Assembly: GCF_900108915.1 (NCBI RefSeq)
Contig: NZ_FNYH01000001.1
Location: 62,001-126,000, forward strand
DNA: 64,000 bases
Direction: 5' to 3'
Source: Allopseudospirillum japonicum
Lineage (GTDB): Bacteria; Pseudomonadota; Gammaproteobacteria; Pseudomonadales; Halomonadaceae
A program made the translations under genes and the position numbers. This document shows, one piece after another, positions 61,534 to 64,000 of this stretch. Below the pieces are notes generated by a model that had not been told where the DNA came from, searched no databases, and saw only the letters and a program-made list of their open reading frames with translations. The stretch's first letter is position 1. Every line of letters begins with the position of its first letter.

Positions 61534-61569
61534 TTTAGTTAACCTATAAAAAATAAAAAGTTAACTAAA
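61534..61569 (+). promoter_or_regulatory. Putative BirA (biotin repressor) operator of bioA
   Basis: Perfect 10-base inverted repeat TTTAGTTAAC (61534-61543) and GTTAACTAAA (61560-61569) with a 16-base A/T-rich spacer. It resembles the BirA operator pattern (TTGTNAAC half-sites about 16 bases apart), although G/A differ at one half-site position. It lies 14 bases before the bioA start, overlapping the likely promoter, and the downstream gene is biotin-related. Confidence 0.6.
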
Positions 61570-61583
61570 GAAAGGAGCGTAAG

Positions 61584-62846
61584 ATGTCTCAGCTTTGGTA
61601 CCCGTACACACAAATGCTTAATGCCCCTAAAATGCCTTGTGTTGTCAACGCACAAGGGCCTTATTTAGAGTTTGCTGATGGTCGGCGCGTACTGGATGCA
61701 ACGTCTTCTTGGTGGTGCTTGATTCATGGTTATAAACATCCTGAACTTGATCAGGCATTACAAGACCAAGCCAGCCGTTTTGCTCATGTCATGTTAGGTG
61801 GGCTGACGCACGAACCCGCACAAGCTTTAGCAAAAGCCTTGGTTGACATCACTCCAGAGCCTCTTAACCATGTTTTTTTTAGCGATAGTGGCTCTGTCGG
61901 TGTCGAAGTTGCGTTGAAAATGGCTGTGCAATACTGGCACAATCGCGGCCAAACCAATAAACAGCGTATCTTGGCGTTTTATAAGTCATATCATGGAGAT
62001 ACAAGTGGATGTATGGCCGTATGTGATCCCGCCGAAGGGATGCATCACTTGTTTAACCACTTGTTACCACAGCAAATTTTTGCTCCCGCTCCCAGTGTTG
62101 GGCTGGATGCGAGTTGGCAACAAGTACAAGAAGATATTCAACCTGTGCGTGTGCTTTTACAGCAACATGCTCATGAAACGGCTGCCGTGATTATTGAACC
62201 CTTATTACAAGCGGCCGGTGGCTTTAATATGTATTCCCCCCTCTATTTACAAGCTTTACGTGAGTTATGTGATGAATTCGAAGTTTTATTAATTCTTGAT
62301 GAGGTTGCCACAGGTTTTGGGCGCACAGGTACTTGCTTTGCCATGGATCAAGCACAAATTTGCCCTGATATTTTGGTATTGGGCAAGGGATTAACTGGTG
62401 GTTATTTGGGACATGCAGCAACCCTAGCACAAACGCATGTTTATGACGCTTTCTTAAGCCAAGATAACGAACGTGCTTTTATGCATGGACCAACGTTTAT
62501 GGGTAATCCACTAGCGACTGCCGTGGCCTTGCGTAGCTTGCAGGTGTTCCAACAAGATCACTATTTACAACGTATTCAAAATTTACAACAGCAATTACAG
62601 CAAGAGCTATGTGCTCCACTAGCACATGAACAAGTTGTTGACATCCGTGCCTTTGGCGCTACTGGGGTGATTGAGGTCAAGGATGCGCAAGCTTTAGCAG
62701 GGGTGCAAGCTTACGCTTTACAAGAGGGCGTCTGGTTACGTTCTTTTGGTCGGTATTTATATACTATGCCTGCTTATATTCTCACACCCGAGCAGATGCG
62801 TCATATTATCCAAGTGATGCGTGCATGGTTTACCGAAGAACGTTAA
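61584..62846 (+). CDS. bioA: Adenosylmethionine-8-amino-7-oxononanoate aminotransferase
   Basis: A 420-residue PLP enzyme of biotin synthesis converting KAPA to DAPA with S-adenosylmethionine as amino donor. Family features: LWYPYTQM at the N terminus, TSSWWCLIHGYKHPE, the FSDSGSVGVEVALKMA region, LILDEVATGFGRTG, and the PLP lysine in LGKGLTGGYL. AAGGAG precedes the ATG. It stands alone; bioBFCD are not in the window. The end overlaps the convergent gene by 4 bases. A putative BirA operator lies upstream. Confidence 0.95.
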   Translation: MSQLWYPYTQMLNAPKMPCVVNAQGPYLEFADGRRVLDATSSWWCLIHGYKHPELDQALQDQASRFAHVMLGGLTHEPAQALAKALVDITPEPLNHVFFSDSGSVGVEVALKMAVQYWHNRGQTNKQRILAFYKSYHGDTSGCMAVCDPAEGMHHLFNHLLPQQIFAPAPSVGLDASWQQVQEDIQPVRVLLQQHAHETAAVIIEPLLQAAGGFNMYSPLYLQALRELCDEFEVLLILDEVATGFGRTGTCFAMDQAQICPDILVLGKGLTGGYLGHAATLAQTHVYDAFLSQDNERAFMHGPTFMGNPLATAVALRSLQVFQQDHYLQRIQNLQQQLQQELCAPLAHEQVVDIRAFGATGVIEVKDAQALAGVQAYALQEGVWLRSFGRYLYTMPAYILTPEQMRHIIQVMRAWFTEER

Positions 62847-63796
62847 GAGGCACATAAAGTTGAGTTTTGATAAGCACGTGCCGAATTTAAAAATGGCGAA
62901 TAACTAGGCAAATAAACATCCACACTGACTTTACGTCCTTGCTTAGAATACTCTAGGCTATCAAAACTCACCTGTTTAGCCAGCGCAATCCCACGGCCAT
63001 TTAAGCTAAAAGGAGAGATTTCTTTTTGTGCAAATCCTTGCCAATCAAAGCCTTTGCCCTCATCTTCAATACTAATACGGACACCTTTTTCCGTACGTTG
63101 CCACACCACATGTACACGTTTATCTTTAAAATCATTCTGGGTAAGGCGTGCTTGAATCTCTCCTTCCCAAGCTTCCCAACCTTGGCTTAATAATTCTGCC
63201 TTCAGAGCGAAATCGATTCCCAAATTACCATGCTCAACCGCATTGACAAGCAACTCTATCAAACCTGCTTCATAGCGCTCTGGTGCGGGTAACATACTCG
63301 ATAGGGTCGCAGCCAGTGCATAAGCTTCATCTAGGGTGCGAATGTGGAATTCAGCTTGATTTAACATACTAAATGCCTTTTGATGATGTTGATAGTTGGT
63401 CTGTAAACGGCTGAGGGCAACCTCCTTACTGACTAAATGTTTAATACAAGCCACAATGACACTGTATTTAACTTCCCGTAGCAGTAAGCAGGCATCCATC
63501 CCTAAATTCATCACATATTCCAGCTTGTCACGGCAGCGGTTTTGATCTTCTACAAGAACCAACATAGCAACATCTTGATCCTGATATTGGGCGTGAATAC
63601 GGTCTATATCCCATAAAGGCAAGGTATCTAAATACAAGACTAAAACCCCAATATCGGCATAACTTTGCAGGTTTTGCTCTACCGCATCCGCATCTTTTGC
63701 AATCAGAAAAGAAAAATCTCCCATACGCAAAATCGCAATTAAATAATCGTTCAAGCTGTTATCAAATTTCACCAATAAAAGTTTACTACGGATCAT
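62843..63796 (-). CDS. Receiver-like plus HATPase (RsbW-type) signalling protein
   Basis: A 317-residue cytosolic protein. The N-terminal part (about 1-125) resembles a response-regulator receiver, with an aspartate at the expected strand end (VLVLYLDTLP) but without the usual conserved lysine (LLREV). A helical link follows. The C-terminal part (about 170-300) is a HATPase fold with N-box LIELLVNAVEHGN, G1-box DEGKGFDW and a G2-like GRGIALAK. There is no histidine phosphoacceptor domain, so it resembles anti-sigma/serine-kinase proteins rather than a sensor kinase. The ATG follows AGGTGG and comes 12 bases after the stop of the upstream probable chemoreceptor, indicating an operon. Confidence 0.82.
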   Translation of the reverse strand: MIRSKLLLVKFDNSLNDYLIAILRMGDFSFLIAKDADAVEQNLQSYADIGVLVLYLDTLPLWDIDRIHAQYQDQDVAMLVLVEDQNRCRDKLEYVMNLGMDACLLLREVKYSVIVACIKHLVSKEVALSRLQTNYQHHQKAFSMLNQAEFHIRTLDEAYALAATLSSMLPAPERYEAGLIELLVNAVEHGNLGIDFALKAELLSQGWEAWEGEIQARLTQNDFKDKRVHVVWQRTEKGVRISIEDEGKGFDWQGFAQKEISPFSLNGRGIALAKQVSFDSLEYSKQGRKVSVDVYLPSYSPFLNSARAYQNSTLCAS

Positions 63797-63808
63797 AGCG
63801 CCACCTAT

Positions 63809-64000
63809 TTACACTTTTAGCGCAACCTTAAATCGTTGAATAATGGCACGCATACTGTCAGATTCTTGATCTAGCAAGCTAGCCAGCGTACGATTTTGTT
63901 CGCTTTGTTGTCCAAGTACCTGCATATTATCCAAAATAGGCGTAAGGGTGATGGCTAAAGATTCCGAACTTTTCACTTGCTGATGTGCATGTTCAGCAAT
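63809..64000 (-). CDS. C-terminal end of a probable methyl-accepting chemotaxis protein (cut by window)
   Basis: The minus strand is open from the right edge to a TAA at 63811-63809, giving 63 residues that end LLDQESDSMRAIIQRFKVAL. The heptad-like pattern and the final QRFKV resemble the C terminus of many MCPs, but no signalling tip is in view, so the family is inferred. It lies 12 bases before the RsbW-type gene. The two could be one signalling operon. Confidence 0.55.
   Translation of the reverse strand: MAEHAHQQVKSSESLAITLTPILDNMQVLGQQSEQNRTLASLLDQESDSMRAIIQRFKVALKV

Overview
The window looks like the chromosome of a motile, polyamine-importing gammaproteobacterium of moderate GC content. 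The evidence is the conserved block lepA-lepB-rnc-era-recO-pdxJ, a potABCD operon, tusBCD with a TusE/DsrC-type gene, lpxH, csiV, mfd, and fadBA of the size seen in Pseudomonas-like bacteria. Several PAS chemoreceptors and cyclic-di-GMP proteins suggest a spirillum-type aquatic organism, perhaps Oceanospirillales; that placement is inference only. I saw no rRNA, tRNA, insertion sequence, prophage or CRISPR array.

Layout. 1-16 kb: a signalling-rich stretch with a GGDEF protein cut by the left edge, a PAS protein and a chemoreceptor that together resemble one split receptor, a second intact PAS-MCP-CZB receptor, and a triplet of EAL protein, degenerate HD-GYP protein and cytochrome c'. Between them lie a DUF599 protein, argG, a preQ1-riboswitch-controlled yhhQ and a CDF cation transporter. 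16-21 kb: a membrane protein, an Smr-domain protein and potABCD. 21-34 kb: a DUF155 protein, a GlxR-like reductase with hydroxypyruvate isomerase, an unrecognised 637-residue membrane protein, gph, trpE, a TauE/SafE permease, yccA, tusDCB plus tusE/dsrC, a DAHP synthase and an Aer-like receptor. 34-46 kb: a long minus-strand housekeeping run (glnS, cysS, lepA, lepB, rnc, era, recO, pdxJ, ampG, ygfZ). 46-64 kb: ppiB, lpxH, csiV, mfd, a glutamate-synthase-domain protein, an rhlB-type helicase with three simple-sequence repeats in its tail, dinG, fadBA, bioA behind a putative BirA operator, and an ATPase/receiver-like protein in an operon with the end of a probable chemoreceptor at the right edge.

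Most interesting items. (1) The leader of the PAS gene at 4058 carries two perfect interleaved stems that can form an H-type pseudoknot or alternative hairpins, just downstream of an extended -10 promoter. (2) The PAS gene (3531-4058) and the receptor (1978-3420) align end to end with the single receptor at 6628-8676 and have lost complementary ligand motifs. (3) The helicase tail is built from (AET)14, (AE)13 and (ET)20 arrays. (4) The TusE homologue carries both DsrC redox cysteines. (5) A preQ1-I riboswitch sits on the ribosome binding site of yhhQ. These come from reading the sequence; no alignment, folding or database search was run.
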